The notes beneath the pieces are model-generated. The model worked only from the letters and a program-made list of their open reading frames with translations. It did no database searches and had not been told where the DNA came from. From Macrococcoides bohemicum (GTDB lineage Bacteria; Bacillota; Bacilli; Staphylococcales; Staphylococcaceae): a stretch of DNA of 64,000 nucleotides. The stretch is taken from NCBI RefSeq assembly GCF_042658685.1, contig NZ_JBHSQY010000001.1; one strand, 5' to 3'. Positions 19,351 through 28,020 of the stretch are shown piece by piece. Each line of letters begins with the position of its first letter. Position 1 is the first letter of the stretch. Both the position numbers and the translations under genes were made by a program.

Positions 19351-20955
19351 ATGGAACAATTATTACTGTCATTCTATAATTTAAAGATTACAGCATTTCA
19401 TCAATCGTCTGTCAGTGAACAGTTAAAGGTGAGCCAGAAGCATTTATCCAGAAGTTTAAAAAGATGGCAGGATAGTGGTTATCTAACTTTTAAGAGCGCA
19501 CGTGGTCGAGGGAATAAATCAACGGTTCAATGGTTCGTGGATATCGATACATTATATTTCAATAAGGTGAATGAAATGCTAACGCCATATCATTTGTCAG
19601 ATGCTATTCAATATTTAACATGGGACTGGTCTGTTCATCATAAACAGATGCTGATTACGAAAGCGAATCAATTACTCGGGGTATCTACAGTTGATATAGA
19701 CAAATTAGTTGTTAAGAAGCGCTACGCCCCACTCTATTCTCATCCTTTAGAAGTGGTTGATATCAATAGCTCAAATATATTAAGTAATATTTATGACACG
19801 TTAATCACTTATGATAAACATTCGAATCAATATCATTTTAAGATAGCACAGCATATCGATTTTTATGATGATTATGCAGTGATATATTTACGGAAGAATG
19901 TTTACTTTCATGATGGTACTCAAGTGACTGCTGAAGATATTAAACGATGTCTGAGTCATGCGATAGCGTATCAGGAGACGAAAGTGTTATTAAGTCCAAT
20001 TGTTTCAATTGAAGTGATTAATAAACTTACAATTAAAGTATATTATCACGATTTTCCATATTTCAAAGACGTATTATGTAAGTTAAATCTTGCAATCTAT
20101 AAGCAGGATAAGCAGCAAATTATTGGTACAGGACCATTTTATATCGCAATGAATAATGAATTTCAAACGACTTTAAAATCTTTTAATCAGTATTATGGCT
20201 ATCAATCATATCTTGATGAAGTTGAATTAATTTATATACCGAAGCTTAAAGAAACTAACTTTACATTAAGTGATAGTGATACGTTCCAGCATATCGAAGT
20301 AACAGATGGTTTTTATTATGTGCTGTCACTCGCTCAAAATAAGTTATCTGATATACAGAAAGCAACTGTGCATTACTTATTTCAGCAGTCAGTTCATCAT
20401 GTTAAAGATATACACACAAGTAAAGGAACCCCTTATATTCTGAAAGATCAGCCATTTTCGCTTAAATCATTAAATAAATTAGAAGATCATTTCTCTATAA
20501 TAATTGTCTATCCGAGCTATATCGAAAAAAAGATGCTCCAGTTTAAAAGATATTTAAAGCGATACAATATAGAAGCGGTATTAAAACCTATCGATATTAT
20601 GACTTCCTTTAAAAGTGAAATAACAATTGAGGGGGATATCTATATCCATGGTATGTTCTTTAGTGAAGCGGAATCCTTTGAATATTTTACGATGCTCTAT
20701 CAAAATAAAACGATGCATCACCATTTATCACAACAATATCCTCTGTTGAGTGATTATTATGCTACATATATCACAACAGATACTCGTGAGTGGAATGAAC
20801 TGAATCATGCGATTAATCAGTCGTTATTTGAATCACATACACTCTACCCTATCTTCAACATTACTCAGGAAGTTAAAGTACCAATCAGCGTACATAATGC
20901 CAAAGTAACTACGGCTGGATTCTATAACTTTTCAGAGCTTGTGATTAAACGATAA
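19351..20955 (+). CDS. SgrR-like regulator: helix-turn-helix plus solute-binding domain
   Basis: The 534-residue protein has an N-terminal winged helix (SVSEQLKVSQKHLSRSLKRW, about 19-38, and then YLTFKSARGRGNKS), followed by an SBP_bac_5-like ligand domain without a signal peptide, seen in YDTLITYD, AQHIDFYDDYAVIYLRKNVYF and FHDGTQVTAEDIKRCL. This is the SgrR architecture, in which a cytoplasmic peptide- or sugar-binding domain controls a neighbouring transporter. Perfect AGGAGGAG precedes the ATG. The divergent MFS gene is the likely target, and it is broken here. Confidence 0.88.
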   Translation: MEQLLLSFYNLKITAFHQSSVSEQLKVSQKHLSRSLKRWQDSGYLTFKSARGRGNKSTVQWFVDIDTLYFNKVNEMLTPYHLSDAIQYLTWDWSVHHKQMLITKANQLLGVSTVDIDKLVVKKRYAPLYSHPLEVVDINSSNILSNIYDTLITYDKHSNQYHFKIAQHIDFYDDYAVIYLRKNVYFHDGTQVTAEDIKRCLSHAIAYQETKVLLSPIVSIEVINKLTIKVYYHDFPYFKDVLCKLNLAIYKQDKQQIIGTGPFYIAMNNEFQTTLKSFNQYYGYQSYLDEVELIYIPKLKETNFTLSDSDTFQHIEVTDGFYYVLSLAQNKLSDIQKATVHYLFQQSVHHVKDIHTSKGTPYILKDQPFSLKSLNKLEDHFSIIIVYPSYIEKKMLQFKRYLKRYNIEAVLKPIDIMTSFKSEITIEGDIYIHGMFFSEAESFEYFTMLYQNKTMHHHLSQQYPLLSDYYATYITTDTREWNELNHAINQSLFESHTLYPIFNITQEVKVPISVHNAKVTTAGFYNFSELVIKR

Positions 20956-20983
20956 AAAAACTTTCAGGTCCTGAAAGTTTTTT
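20954..20983 (+). terminator. Terminator after the SgrR-like gene
   Basis: Arms CTTTCAGG/CCTGAAAG are flanked by A-run and T-run, so the stem extends through A-T pairs. The core matches the terminator at the other end of the divergent pair. Confidence 0.88.
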
Positions 20984-21036
20984 GTTTTTTTTATAATATC
21001 TTAGTTATTTTTGTTTTATTTTTTCTTATCAAATCA

Positions 21037-21336
21037 TTAATGCGTCTTCAATTGCTGTGTCGCAATTTCCAGCATTCTGATATTTAATGCATACTGTTCA
21101 GCAATTAAGTTATATACGCCGTCTTCTGATAATACACCAGTTGGGATATCCTGATACGTGTCAGATTCATTTGATAAATTTACATCACGCATATACTCTT
21201 CACTACCATAATAGTCTTTTAAGGCATTATAATCTGCGCTATTTGCTTCCAATTGATCTAATAACGCATTCATCTTTTCAACAATTTCACTTGTTTCATT
21301 TAATACTTTCTCATAACGGACTACATCTTCTTTCAT
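21037..21336 (-). CDS. DUF4298 protein
   Basis: A 99-residue acidic helical protein with the DUF4298 pattern KDYYGSEEYMRDV and PTGVLSEDGVYNLIAEQ. Function is unknown. The internal Met (MKEDVVRYEKV) is the start because GAGGTG lies six bases ahead; the longer frame has no such site. Confidence 0.85.
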   Translation of the reverse strand: MKEDVVRYEKVLNETSEIVEKMNALLDQLEANSADYNALKDYYGSEEYMRDVNLSNESDTYQDIPTGVLSEDGVYNLIAEQYALNIRMLEIATQQLKTH

Positions 21337-21462
21337 TGTATGCACCTCATATTGATTTATTAACAATTTATGTCTATTATACGTTTGATAGATGAATAAT
21401 TCTAGAAATACAGGTTGGTTTTACGATTGATTATATCTTTTGTTTATATTTATGATATCTGA

Positions 21463-22725
21463 CTATGCCTTATGACCAGCGATAAGACCATTGCGCTTCA
21501 TCGCTGTGCCTTGCTCTGTATACGATACTGCACGCAAGACGCTATTCTTCCCGAAACGTATCTTTAGCTGGTCTACCGTCTTTTCCAGTCTCTCTTGTTT
21601 CTCACGTTCAAACTCATCGACAAAGAGTGATAACTGACGATCTTCCTCACGAATAAAGTTCGTAAGTGAAATATTTACTGTACGATACATCCGTTTCTTA
21701 TCACACAACTGCATCATAAATCCCCATACAACCTGAAAGATATCAGCGGTTAAATTCGTACCTTCAGATAATGTATAACTTTTATTCACTTTCCCTTCAT
21801 CACTATAACCAACTGTAAAAGAAATCGTACGTGCAATCATATTGTCGGCACGTAGTCTGAATGTTACTTCTTCAACATGTTCTAACACGACAGCTCGTAG
21901 TTCATCGAAACGGTAATCACGCATTAAAATCTGACTTTTATTAATAGAGGGTTTATAAATATGATGTTTCTCTCGGATTAAACTTGAATCAATTCCGTTT
22001 GCATGTAAATGCAGGTCTACTCCGATAATACCGAAATCGCGCTTTAAATAATGATGCGGATAATTAGCAAGCTGCCCAATCGTGAATATCCCCTTTTGAT
22101 TGAGTTTCTTCTCGGTGCGACGATTAATTCCCCAGAACTTACTTAACGGCTCAATCGACCACATCTTTACCGGTACATCTTCGTAATGCCACTCAGCAAT
22201 ACCATCCGGTTGTGTCTTTGCTTCCATATCCAGTGCAATCTTGCTGAGTAAGACATTATCCCCTATTCCCACGGCACACTGAATTTGCGTCTTATCATAA
22301 ATCTCCTGTTTAATCTTTAAGGCAAGCGCATACGGACTTTCTGCGTATAGTTTATAACTCTTTGTAACATCCATAAAAAATTCATCGATACTATATTGAT
22401 GGTAATCCTCCGGTGCAACATATTGCAGTGAAATCTCAGCAATTTGACTGGCAACTTTCAGGTAAGTGTTCATCGAAGGATTGATAATATAAATATCAGA
22501 ACGATGAGGTATTTCAAATAAACGTGAACCGGTCTTTATCCCCAGCATCTTTAGAGGTGGTGTAGCAGCAAGTACAACAGACCCCTGTCGTTTCGTATCA
22601 GCGACAACAGCGAGCTTTGTTGTCATAGGATCAAGTCCTTTCATGATGCAAGAAACACTCGCAAAGAAACTCTTCTGGTCAATACAGAGTACATTCCTTT
22701 TCTCGCATAGACTGTAATCATACAT
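21463..22725 (-). CDS. Y-family DNA polymerase (UmuC/UvrX-like)
   Basis: An error-prone translesion polymerase of 420 residues. The catalytic palm starts with LCIDQKSFFASVSCI, and the second metal site is in YSIDEFFMDVT. A helix-hairpin-helix region (FWGINRRTEKKLNQKGIFTI) and a little-finger domain follow; LSLFVDE near the end resembles a beta-clamp-binding motif. The start MYDYSLCEKRN is set by GAGGGTG upstream, since the longer frame would run through the promoter. Two LexA-type boxes in the promoter indicate SOS induction. Confidence 0.93.
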   Translation of the reverse strand: MYDYSLCEKRNVLCIDQKSFFASVSCIMKGLDPMTTKLAVVADTKRQGSVVLAATPPLKMLGIKTGSRLFEIPHRSDIYIINPSMNTYLKVASQIAEISLQYVAPEDYHQYSIDEFFMDVTKSYKLYAESPYALALKIKQEIYDKTQIQCAVGIGDNVLLSKIALDMEAKTQPDGIAEWHYEDVPVKMWSIEPLSKFWGINRRTEKKLNQKGIFTIGQLANYPHHYLKRDFGIIGVDLHLHANGIDSSLIREKHHIYKPSINKSQILMRDYRFDELRAVVLEHVEEVTFRLRADNMIARTISFTVGYSDEGKVNKSYTLSEGTNLTADIFQVVWGFMMQLCDKKRMYRTVNISLTNFIREEDRQLSLFVDEFEREKQERLEKTVDQLKIRFGKNSVLRAVSYTEQGTAMKRNGLIAGHKA

Positions 22726-22761
22726 ATTAAGCACCCTCTTATAATCTTTGATGATATATTT

Positions 22762-22790
22762 ATCATACCAGAACATACGTTCTATTTCAA
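22762..22790 (-). promoter_or_regulatory. Promoter of the Y-family polymerase with LexA box in the spacer
   Basis: On the minus strand TTGAAA and TATGAT are 17 bases apart. The spacer contains GAACGTATGTTC (22771-22782), which fits the Gram-positive GAAC-N4-GTTC LexA box, so LexA would cover the core promoter. Confidence 0.85.
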
Positions 22791-22798
22791 TAAAAATA

Positions 22799-22810
22799 GA
22801 ACGTATGTTC
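22799..22810 (-). promoter_or_regulatory. Second LexA box upstream of the polymerase
   Basis: GAACGTATGTTC (plus strand) lies exactly 28 bases from the first box and is its mirror image, so the two boxes with TATTT flanks form a longer inverted repeat of 17-bp arms. Two sites suggest tight repression. Confidence 0.8.
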
Positions 22811-22845
22811 TTATTTTTCAAGATATTAAAACAGAAATAAATAAA

Positions 22846-22943
22846 CGGCTAATATGGGCTGCCACTCCATATTAGCCGCGAAAAAACATAAAAACCTACG
22901 AAAAAGTCCGGCAAATATGGAATACAACGCCACATTTGCCGGA
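22846..22943 (-). terminator. Two related hairpins after the acetyltransferase operon
   Basis: Hairpin one (22907-22943) has 14-bp arms with one mismatch, TCCGGCAAATATGG, followed on the minus strand by CTTTTTCG. Hairpin two (22846-22878) has perfect 12-bp arms CGGCTAATATGG. The stems are alike (GGCnAATATGG), and both lie downstream of the acetyltransferase gene. Confidence 0.65.
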
Positions 22944-22965
22944 ACACATGCAATAAAAATATAAA

Positions 22966-23403
22966 TTATTCTATTTTCTTTTTAAAACACACGATTCTAT
23001 TTGTTTCTTCAAACCCTAATTTTTCATGCATTAAAATACTATCTATATTTGTTAACTCACAATCGCTAGCAAATTCAGTACACCCATTCTCTTTAGCAAA
23101 CTGTTCGCAAGTTGTAATAAGTGCTCGTGCTATTCCACAATTTCTATATTCAGGTAAGACATAAATGCCTTCAAGAAAACCTACAGGGCTTGTTTCTGTC
23201 CCCTCAACATAATCAACACGCAAACTGACATGCGCAAAACCTACATCCAGATGATTGTCATGATACAGAAATACACGTTGATTATCATGATCGATTAAAG
23301 ACTTAAATTCATTTATTAAATCTTCATATATATTGTCCGGCCATAGTCTTAAAGCAAGGTTGGTTACGGTATCTAACTTTTCTAACGTCAAAGGTTGAAT
23401 AAT
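22966..23403 (-). CDS. Aminoglycoside 6'-N-acetyltransferase-like GNAT protein (AAC(6')-Ic/Ig type)
   Basis: The family transfers acetyl from acetyl-CoA to the 6'-amino group of aminoglycosides. The sequence matches, from memory, AAC(6')-Ic/-Ig/-Ij enzymes: VSLRVDYVEGTETSPVGF, LEGIYVLPEYRNCGIARAL (the acetyl-CoA loop), EFASDCELTNIDS and LGFEETNRIV. From the ATT at 23401-23403 it is 145 residues, the usual family length, and AAGGAG lies eight bases before that codon. The only standard start in frame nearby, TTG at 23433, has a poor site and adds ten residues. It overlaps the upstream GNAT gene by 16 bases. Actual drug resistance is not proven. Confidence 0.82.
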   Translation of the reverse strand: MIQPLTLEKLDTVTNLALRLWPDNIYEDLINEFKSLIDHDNQRVFLYHDNHLDVGFAHVSLRVDYVEGTETSPVGFLEGIYVLPEYRNCGIARALITTCEQFAKENGCTEFASDCELTNIDSILMHEKLGFEETNRIVCFKKKIE

Positions 23404-23930
23404 ACAAACGTCTCCTTGATATCCACAATCCAAACAGCATAATGATCTCCTACATCCCAGTAATCTTTAAAGAAATACGTAGGTTGACCAAATTTACGCG
23501 TCCATGTGGCCATCGCTTTCTTATAACCACAATCAAAGCAGTACGAATCGACACCCTGCTCTTTCATAAACTGTGTTAAAAGCGTGATAAGTTGACTACC
23601 TATTCCTCTACTCTGATAATCAGGATGTATGTATAATGTTCCCATCTCTTTTAATCCATCAACTTTATCTCCGACAAGCTCCTGGATCATTTGATTAGGT
23701 GTATAGAACCCAATAATTCCAACAACAACGTCGTCATCCTTAGCGACGATAAACATATCATCTGAGCCATTAAAATAACGATTGATATAAGTCATCTTTT
23801 TATTAATTTCGTTATTAAGGTCTTCATCATCATCAACGCCATTGTTTAAAAATGTATGTGAAATAACATGTTTAAAGTAGTCTTTTAATTGATTAACGTC
23901 TTTGTATTGTAATTGTTCATATGAAATCAT
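23388..23930 (-). CDS. GNAT family N-acetyltransferase
   Basis: A 180-residue acetyltransferase of unknown substrate, with FIVAKDDDVVVGIIGFY and the acetyl-CoA loop YIHPDYQSRGIGSQLI. MISYEQLQYKD is the chosen start, with AGGAG eight bases before it. Its 3' end carries the ribosome site of the AAC(6')-like gene, so the two form a coupled operon. Confidence 0.87.
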   Translation of the reverse strand: MISYEQLQYKDVNQLKDYFKHVISHTFLNNGVDDDEDLNNEINKKMTYINRYFNGSDDMFIVAKDDDVVVGIIGFYTPNQMIQELVGDKVDGLKEMGTLYIHPDYQSRGIGSQLITLLTQFMKEQGVDSYCFDCGYKKAMATWTRKFGQPTYFFKDYWDVGDHYAVWIVDIKETFVLFNL

Positions 23931-23996
23931 AAGCATCTCTCCTAATGATTTAATTGTTATATTTTTATAATAATAGAAAACAGAATAAATAAAAAA

Positions 23997-24048
23997 TGAA
24001 GTTAACTTCAAATCTAACGAAACATCCGTAAAAATGAAGTTAACTTCA
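23997..24048 (-). terminator. Two copies of a 14-bp palindrome, tandem terminators
   Basis: TGAAGTTAACTTCA occurs at 23997-24010 and 24035-24048. Each copy is followed on the minus strand by a T-run, so they act as tandem terminators after the DUF1648 operon, although an operator for the downstream GNAT gene is also possible. Confidence 0.65.
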
Positions 24049-24058
24049 TATTAAAGCA

Positions 24059-25159
24059 TTATGAGAAAATTGTAATCACAATTAGTATAGCAATCGGTAA
24101 TCCAAGTAAAATAAACGATATAAACCAAGACATCGGTCTTGCCATATTTAATGTCATCCCCATTTCTGAAAGCTTAGGTACCCAGACATTCAGATCATCA
24201 GGATTATAGTAGAATAGTCCAAAGATATAATGGTCCTCATTGTAATATGGTGCTTTGTTTGTAGTAGCTACGGCTTGACGATACTTCTTGCTTTCCGAAA
24301 CTTGTAAATAGATACAAGCTACTGTAATTAAAAGCAGCATTCCAATCAGCATCATCATGATGCCATTCGGCAAATAATTATCATTATACACTGCAGGTCG
24401 AATAAAGATTAATATAAATAATAAGGTCATCGTAAATGACATAAGGTGAATCATCATATTGTTAATCAGCTTAGTATTTTTTATAAAATTGATAGAAGCA
24501 TCTTTGACAGCAGGATTTACAGTTGTATTGAAAAAGCTTGTCCCCTTTGAACTTGCCCAAAGTGATAATAATATGGCTAATCCAAGTAAGCCTGGAGAAA
24601 ACACGCTGAAGAAATTCTTTTGACTGAAATCATCAGCTACACCCTTAAAATTCCAATGTGTAGCGATTGTTTCAGGTATATTATCATAATTTAATGCAAC
24701 AAATATAAATGCAGCAATAAATGCGATTAACTGCATTATAAATAGAACATTCGGAAGTGGCGAACTTTCTGTCATTAAACGTGTATCTGTCGCTTTCACT
24801 ACTTTAATATCTTTCATCCACTCTTCTCTTAACTTTACGGCTTTCAAATGATCATGAGCACTTTTATAGATAATAATTGCACCGATAATAAGAACGTGAA
24901 GCAATACAATAAAGCTTAATAAAGCTGCAGAATGACTGGCAAATAAATAAATTACTATAAATAATAGTGCTACAGCAATGACTAACATTAAAATTTGTTT
25001 TCTGTATTGCCCCTTTACCGTCTCAATTGCACCATTATCTGTTTCACTCTCAGGCACAAAGACACTAAATAAAATATTACGACGAACGAAACGACCATTC
25101 AATAAGAACAATAAGCCGGTTAAAAATAATATGCCACTAAGTAATAAACCTTCCATCAT
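24059..25159 (-). CDS. DUF1648/DUF5808 membrane protein
   Basis: This 366-residue protein has about eight membrane helices. NYDNIPETIATHWNFKGVAD is the DUF1648 signature, and the part near the C-terminus (IFGLFYYNPDDLNVWVPKL) fits DUF5808; relatives include SdpI-type proteins. Function is unknown. It overlaps the GntR stop by one base (TAATG), and membrane proteins of this kind are commonly controlled by an adjacent YtrA-type GntR. Confidence 0.87.
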   Translation of the reverse strand: MMEGLLLSGILFLTGLLFLLNGRFVRRNILFSVFVPESETDNGAIETVKGQYRKQILMLVIAVALLFIVIYLFASHSAALLSFIVLLHVLIIGAIIIYKSAHDHLKAVKLREEWMKDIKVVKATDTRLMTESSPLPNVLFIMQLIAFIAAFIFVALNYDNIPETIATHWNFKGVADDFSQKNFFSVFSPGLLGLAILLSLWASSKGTSFFNTTVNPAVKDASINFIKNTKLINNMMIHLMSFTMTLLFILIFIRPAVYNDNYLPNGIMMMLIGMLLLITVACIYLQVSESKKYRQAVATTNKAPYYNEDHYIFGLFYYNPDDLNVWVPKLSEMGMTLNMARPMSWFISFILLGLPIAILIVITIFS

Positions 25160-25527
25160 TAACCCTCTCCCTTTTCAATTAATTTCAGTAAATCAGCAAC
25201 ATCCAATTGTTTGCACTTTGCTTCATCAATAATCGGTTTCAAACGACTCATTAATTCTTCCCGTTCAACTTTTGTCGCAGCCTTTAAAGCATCAGGATGA
25301 ATTATCGCTCCGGACTTCGGCTGCACAAGAATCAATTGTTTCTCCTCCAGATAATGATAGGCTTTGTTCACTGTGTGCATATTAATCTGCAAACTTTTAG
25401 CAAATGCACGACTAGAAGGTAATGGATCATAAGGTACGACATTCCCTTCTGCAATATGATGAATCATTTGATTGGCAAGTTGTAAATAAACCGGTACACT
25501 ACTCGTTTCATCAATCTCTATATACAT
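25159..25527 (-). CDS. GntR family regulator, YtrA type
   Basis: A 122-residue regulator made of a winged helix (PSSRAFAKSLQINMHTVNKAYHYL) and only a short helical tail, the YtrA subfamily layout that lacks a large ligand domain. GAGGTGG precedes the ATG. It heads the two-gene unit with the DUF1648 protein and probably represses it. Confidence 0.9.
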   Translation of the reverse strand: MYIEIDETSSVPVYLQLANQMIHHIAEGNVVPYDPLPSSRAFAKSLQINMHTVNKAYHYLEEKQLILVQPKSGAIIHPDALKAATKVEREELMSRLKPIIDEAKCKQLDVADLLKLIEKGEG

Positions 25528-25539
25528 TAAACCACCTCT

Positions 25540-25562
25540 CTGTTATACAAAGTATAGAACAG
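25540..25562 (-). promoter_or_regulatory. Candidate GntR operator at its own promoter
   Basis: CTGTTATAC, three bases, then GTATAGAACAG form a near inverted repeat 13 bases ahead of the GntR start. The minus strand reads TATACT within it, a -10-like box, so autoregulation is likely. TCTGTTATAC is repeated in the adjacent hairpin. Confidence 0.55.
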
Positions 25563-25582
25563 ATTTAAAGGCAAAAATAAAA

Positions 25583-25617
25583 ACCAATCTGTTATACATT
25601 TATTATAACAGATTGGT
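25583..25617 (-). terminator. Terminator after the ParB-like gene
   Basis: Perfect 14-bp arms ACCAATCTGTTATA enclose seven bases; TTTTTATTTTTG follows on the minus strand. Confidence 0.82.
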
Positions 25618-25623
25618 GTAGGA

Positions 25624-26091
25624 TTACAATTCGAAATATTTCATGACTTCTTCGTGAGTATAGGTTACTTTGTGGTTCAAATGCTCACGATAAGCAAAAT
25701 CAGCATCAAGCGTATCCTGTATATCTTCCATATGTCTTTGACATCTCTCAATCCACAGTTTTTCAAACTCTTCTTCTGCTAGAATGCGATCGGATAGATC
25801 ATTAATATGATGAATATTTTCTTGTTCACACCACTTTAAACAATCAAGATATAATTGCATCTCGACTGATGTATTATCAATATCATAAATTTCAACAGGC
25901 ATATCTATAATCCCTTTTTGAAAAGCAACGAAACAACGTGTATGACCATCAACGATATAAAATTGATTGTCGTACTGAATTACAGAGATTATTGTATTTT
26001 TGACAGAAACATCATCCAGCCATTCACTTACCTCCTCCAATTTACGTTGATTCAAATAGAGTTGAGTAAGCTTTAGATCATTAATATCCAT
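25624..26091 (-). CDS. ParB/Srx-fold domain protein
   Basis: The 155-residue protein resembles a lone ParB N-terminal (nuclease-like) domain: residues about 42-58 read QFYIVDGHTRCFVAF, close to the DGHHR motif of that fold. No helix-turn-helix or centromere-binding domain follows, so this is not a partition ParB. The rest is acidic and helical. Role unknown. The ribosome site AGGATG is rather far from the ATG. Confidence 0.7.
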   Translation of the reverse strand: MDINDLKLTQLYLNQRKLEEVSEWLDDVSVKNTIISVIQYDNQFYIVDGHTRCFVAFQKGIIDMPVEIYDIDNTSVEMQLYLDCLKWCEQENIHHINDLSDRILAEEEFEKLWIERCQRHMEDIQDTLDADFAYREHLNHKVTYTHEEVMKYFEL

Positions 26092-26213
26092 GAAATAATC
26101 ACATCCTATTAAGAGAGTAGTTCACTAATATAGTATCATGAATCGATAGAAATATTACTCATTTAATATGAAAATTAGAAACATCAAACCTAAATAAACA
26201 TAAAGAGTTACGT

Positions 26214-27827
26214 TTATTCAGCTTTTTTCTGCTTCGCATAACTATAATTTCCTAAATACATGTTTACATTTTTATCTTCAATCCAATAAGTAACATCAAA
26301 AAACTTATCAAGAAAATATCTATCATGCGAAACAGCGATAATCGTTCCTTTGAATTTATCTAAAGCATCTTCTAATATTTCTTTAGATTCAATGTCTAAG
26401 TGGTTAGTAGGTTCATCGAGAATGAGTACATTAAAATCATTCGACATAATTTGTGCCCATCGTAAACGCATCTTCTCTCCACCACTTAAATCTTTCACTT
26501 TTTTAAATACGTCATAACCATAGAATAAATAGCCAGCGAGATGATTACGAGCCTCACCTTCTGTGACTGATGCGTATGCACGATACGCGTCTAAAACAGT
26601 ATCATTGTCTTCAGTAAAATGATGTTGTGACAGATAACCAATCTTAATATTAGGTGCAATAATGATTTCGCCTTCATCAGGATTAACATCCTCTAACATC
26701 ATTTTTATTAACGTACTTTTTCCTGTACCATTGGCTCCAACAATAGAAATCCTATCATTTCTTCTGATTTTCATATTTACATCTTCAAACAATATATCAT
26801 CATACATTTTGGCAACATCAATTAAAGTGAACACATCTTTAGAAGATTTGTCTGCACTTTGAATATCAAGCTGCATTGTTTTAGCATCAATAATCGGTTT
26901 CTCTTTTATTTCTATTCTAGCCAAAGCTTTTTCCATACTTTTTGCGCGACGATGCATTGCGGCATTTGGTGGTACAGCTTGATTCGCCCATATTTTTAAT
27001 TGTTTGATCTGTGCTTTCATCTTTTGAATTTTCTTCTGTTGATTTTTGTATTCTTCATACTCTCTTAAGATTCTATCTTCTTTTTCTTTTATGAAGTAAG
27101 AATAATTTCCGTGATAAATATGCAGTGCTTGTTGATCTATCTCTAATATTTTACTCACCGTCTCATCAAGAAAATAACGGTCATGAGAAATAATAATAAC
27201 AGCACCTTTATAATTTTTAATAAATTGCGTTAACCATTCAATACTATCGATATCCAGATGATTTGTCGGTTCATCCAGTAGTAATAATTCCGGTGATTGA
27301 AGTAATAACATGGCTAAACCAACTTTAGTACGTTCTCCACCTGAAAGCTGAGACCAAAGTCTATCGGCCAATGGATTAATTTTGAGACCGTGCATTACAA
27401 AGTTGATTTTACTATCCTTTTCATAACCACCTAGTGCTTCAAACTTCTCTTGTATATTGGCATATTGAACTAAAATCTTTTCAAGATTATCAGGGTTACT
27501 TGCCATTTTTAATTCTAATGCTTTCATTTTCTTCTCTATTACATCAAGTTCAATAAAAGTTTGTGCTAAACATGAATAAACATCCATATCATCCGGGAAT
27601 TTCGGGATTTGGCTCAAAATACCAACTTGTGTATCTTTTGATAAACTAATAAAACCACTATCAGGACGCTCTTCTCCTGAAATGAGTTTGAATAAGGTTG
27701 TTTTACCTTCTCCATTTCTTCCGATAAGACCAATACGATCATGATCGTTTACTTCAAATTTAATATCCTCAAAAATTACATCACCTGTAAAAGATTTTGA
27801 TACTTGGGCTACGTTTAAAATATTCAT
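26214..27827 (-). CDS. ABC-F ATPase with antibiotic-type leader, probable ribosome protection
   Basis: The 537-residue protein has two intact ATPase domains: Walker A GRNGEGKTT (about 37-45) and GANGTGKST, signatures LSGGERTKV and LSGGEKMRL, and two LLLDEPTNHLD-type Walker B boxes. The interdomain linker is long and basic (IKQLKIWANQAVPPNAAMHR). It has no membrane part. Many ABC-F proteins with this shape remove antibiotics from the ribosome. The strongest hint is upstream: a leader peptide and switching hairpins that can hide this gene's AGGAG. The drug class cannot be inferred from sequence alone. Confidence 0.88.
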   Translation of the reverse strand: MNILNVAQVSKSFTGDVIFEDIKFEVNDHDRIGLIGRNGEGKTTLFKLISGEERPDSGFISLSKDTQVGILSQIPKFPDDMDVYSCLAQTFIELDVIEKKMKALELKMASNPDNLEKILVQYANIQEKFEALGGYEKDSKINFVMHGLKINPLADRLWSQLSGGERTKVGLAMLLLQSPELLLLDEPTNHLDIDSIEWLTQFIKNYKGAVIIISHDRYFLDETVSKILEIDQQALHIYHGNYSYFIKEKEDRILREYEEYKNQQKKIQKMKAQIKQLKIWANQAVPPNAAMHRRAKSMEKALARIEIKEKPIIDAKTMQLDIQSADKSSKDVFTLIDVAKMYDDILFEDVNMKIRRNDRISIVGANGTGKSTLIKMMLEDVNPDEGEIIIAPNIKIGYLSQHHFTEDNDTVLDAYRAYASVTEGEARNHLAGYLFYGYDVFKKVKDLSGGEKMRLRWAQIMSNDFNVLILDEPTNHLDIESKEILEDALDKFKGTIIAVSHDRYFLDKFFDVTYWIEDKNVNMYLGNYSYAKQKKAE

Positions 27828-27836
27828 TTTTTCTCT

Positions 27837-27877
27837 CCTCTAGTTTGCTAGAGGAACAGTGTTTAGTATTCCTCTAG
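27837..27877 (-). promoter_or_regulatory. Translational attenuator of the ABC-F gene
   Basis: Three complementary elements occur on the minus strand: A, CTAGAGGAA, overlapping the leader's last codons (27869-27877); B, TTCCTCTAG (27848-27856); and C, CTAGAGGA (27836-27843), holding the ABC-F ribosome site. B can pair perfectly with A, freeing C, or with C across a CAAA loop, hiding the ribosome site. A ribosome stalled early in the leader would leave A free and switch the gene on; normal translation to the stop would disrupt A:B and keep it off. Confidence 0.82.
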
Positions 27878-27988
27878 AAGTTGTATTTGCTTAAAAAAGG
27901 GCAGACTACACCAATTTGTCATTTTAAACGCAAATTTCCCACGTACCGTTAAAACAAAACGCATACGCTTCGCAACTTCTAAAAACAA
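27863..27988 (-). CDS. Leader peptide of the ABC-F gene, 41 residues
   Basis: A TTG at 27986-27988 stands eight bases after a perfect GGAGG and opens a frame of 41 codons: MFLEVAKRMRFVLTVRGKFA and onward, ending LLEEY. The stop lies just inside the loop of the attenuator A:B hairpin. The basic VLTVRGK stretch recalls arrest leaders with RLR-type motifs (inference). An internal ATG (MRFVL) has no good ribosome site. Its position between promoter and attenuator supports a regulatory role. Confidence 0.78.
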   Translation of the reverse strand: MFLEVAKRMRFVLTVRGKFAFKMTNWCSLPFFKQIQLLEEY

Positions 27989-28020
27989 TACCAACACCTC
28001 CGTTCGTAAAAATTAATTAT

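Noticed and set aside
25624..26091. Chromosome-partition ParB
   Set aside because: Only the N-terminal fold is present; there is no DNA-binding or dimer domain and no parA or origin nearby.
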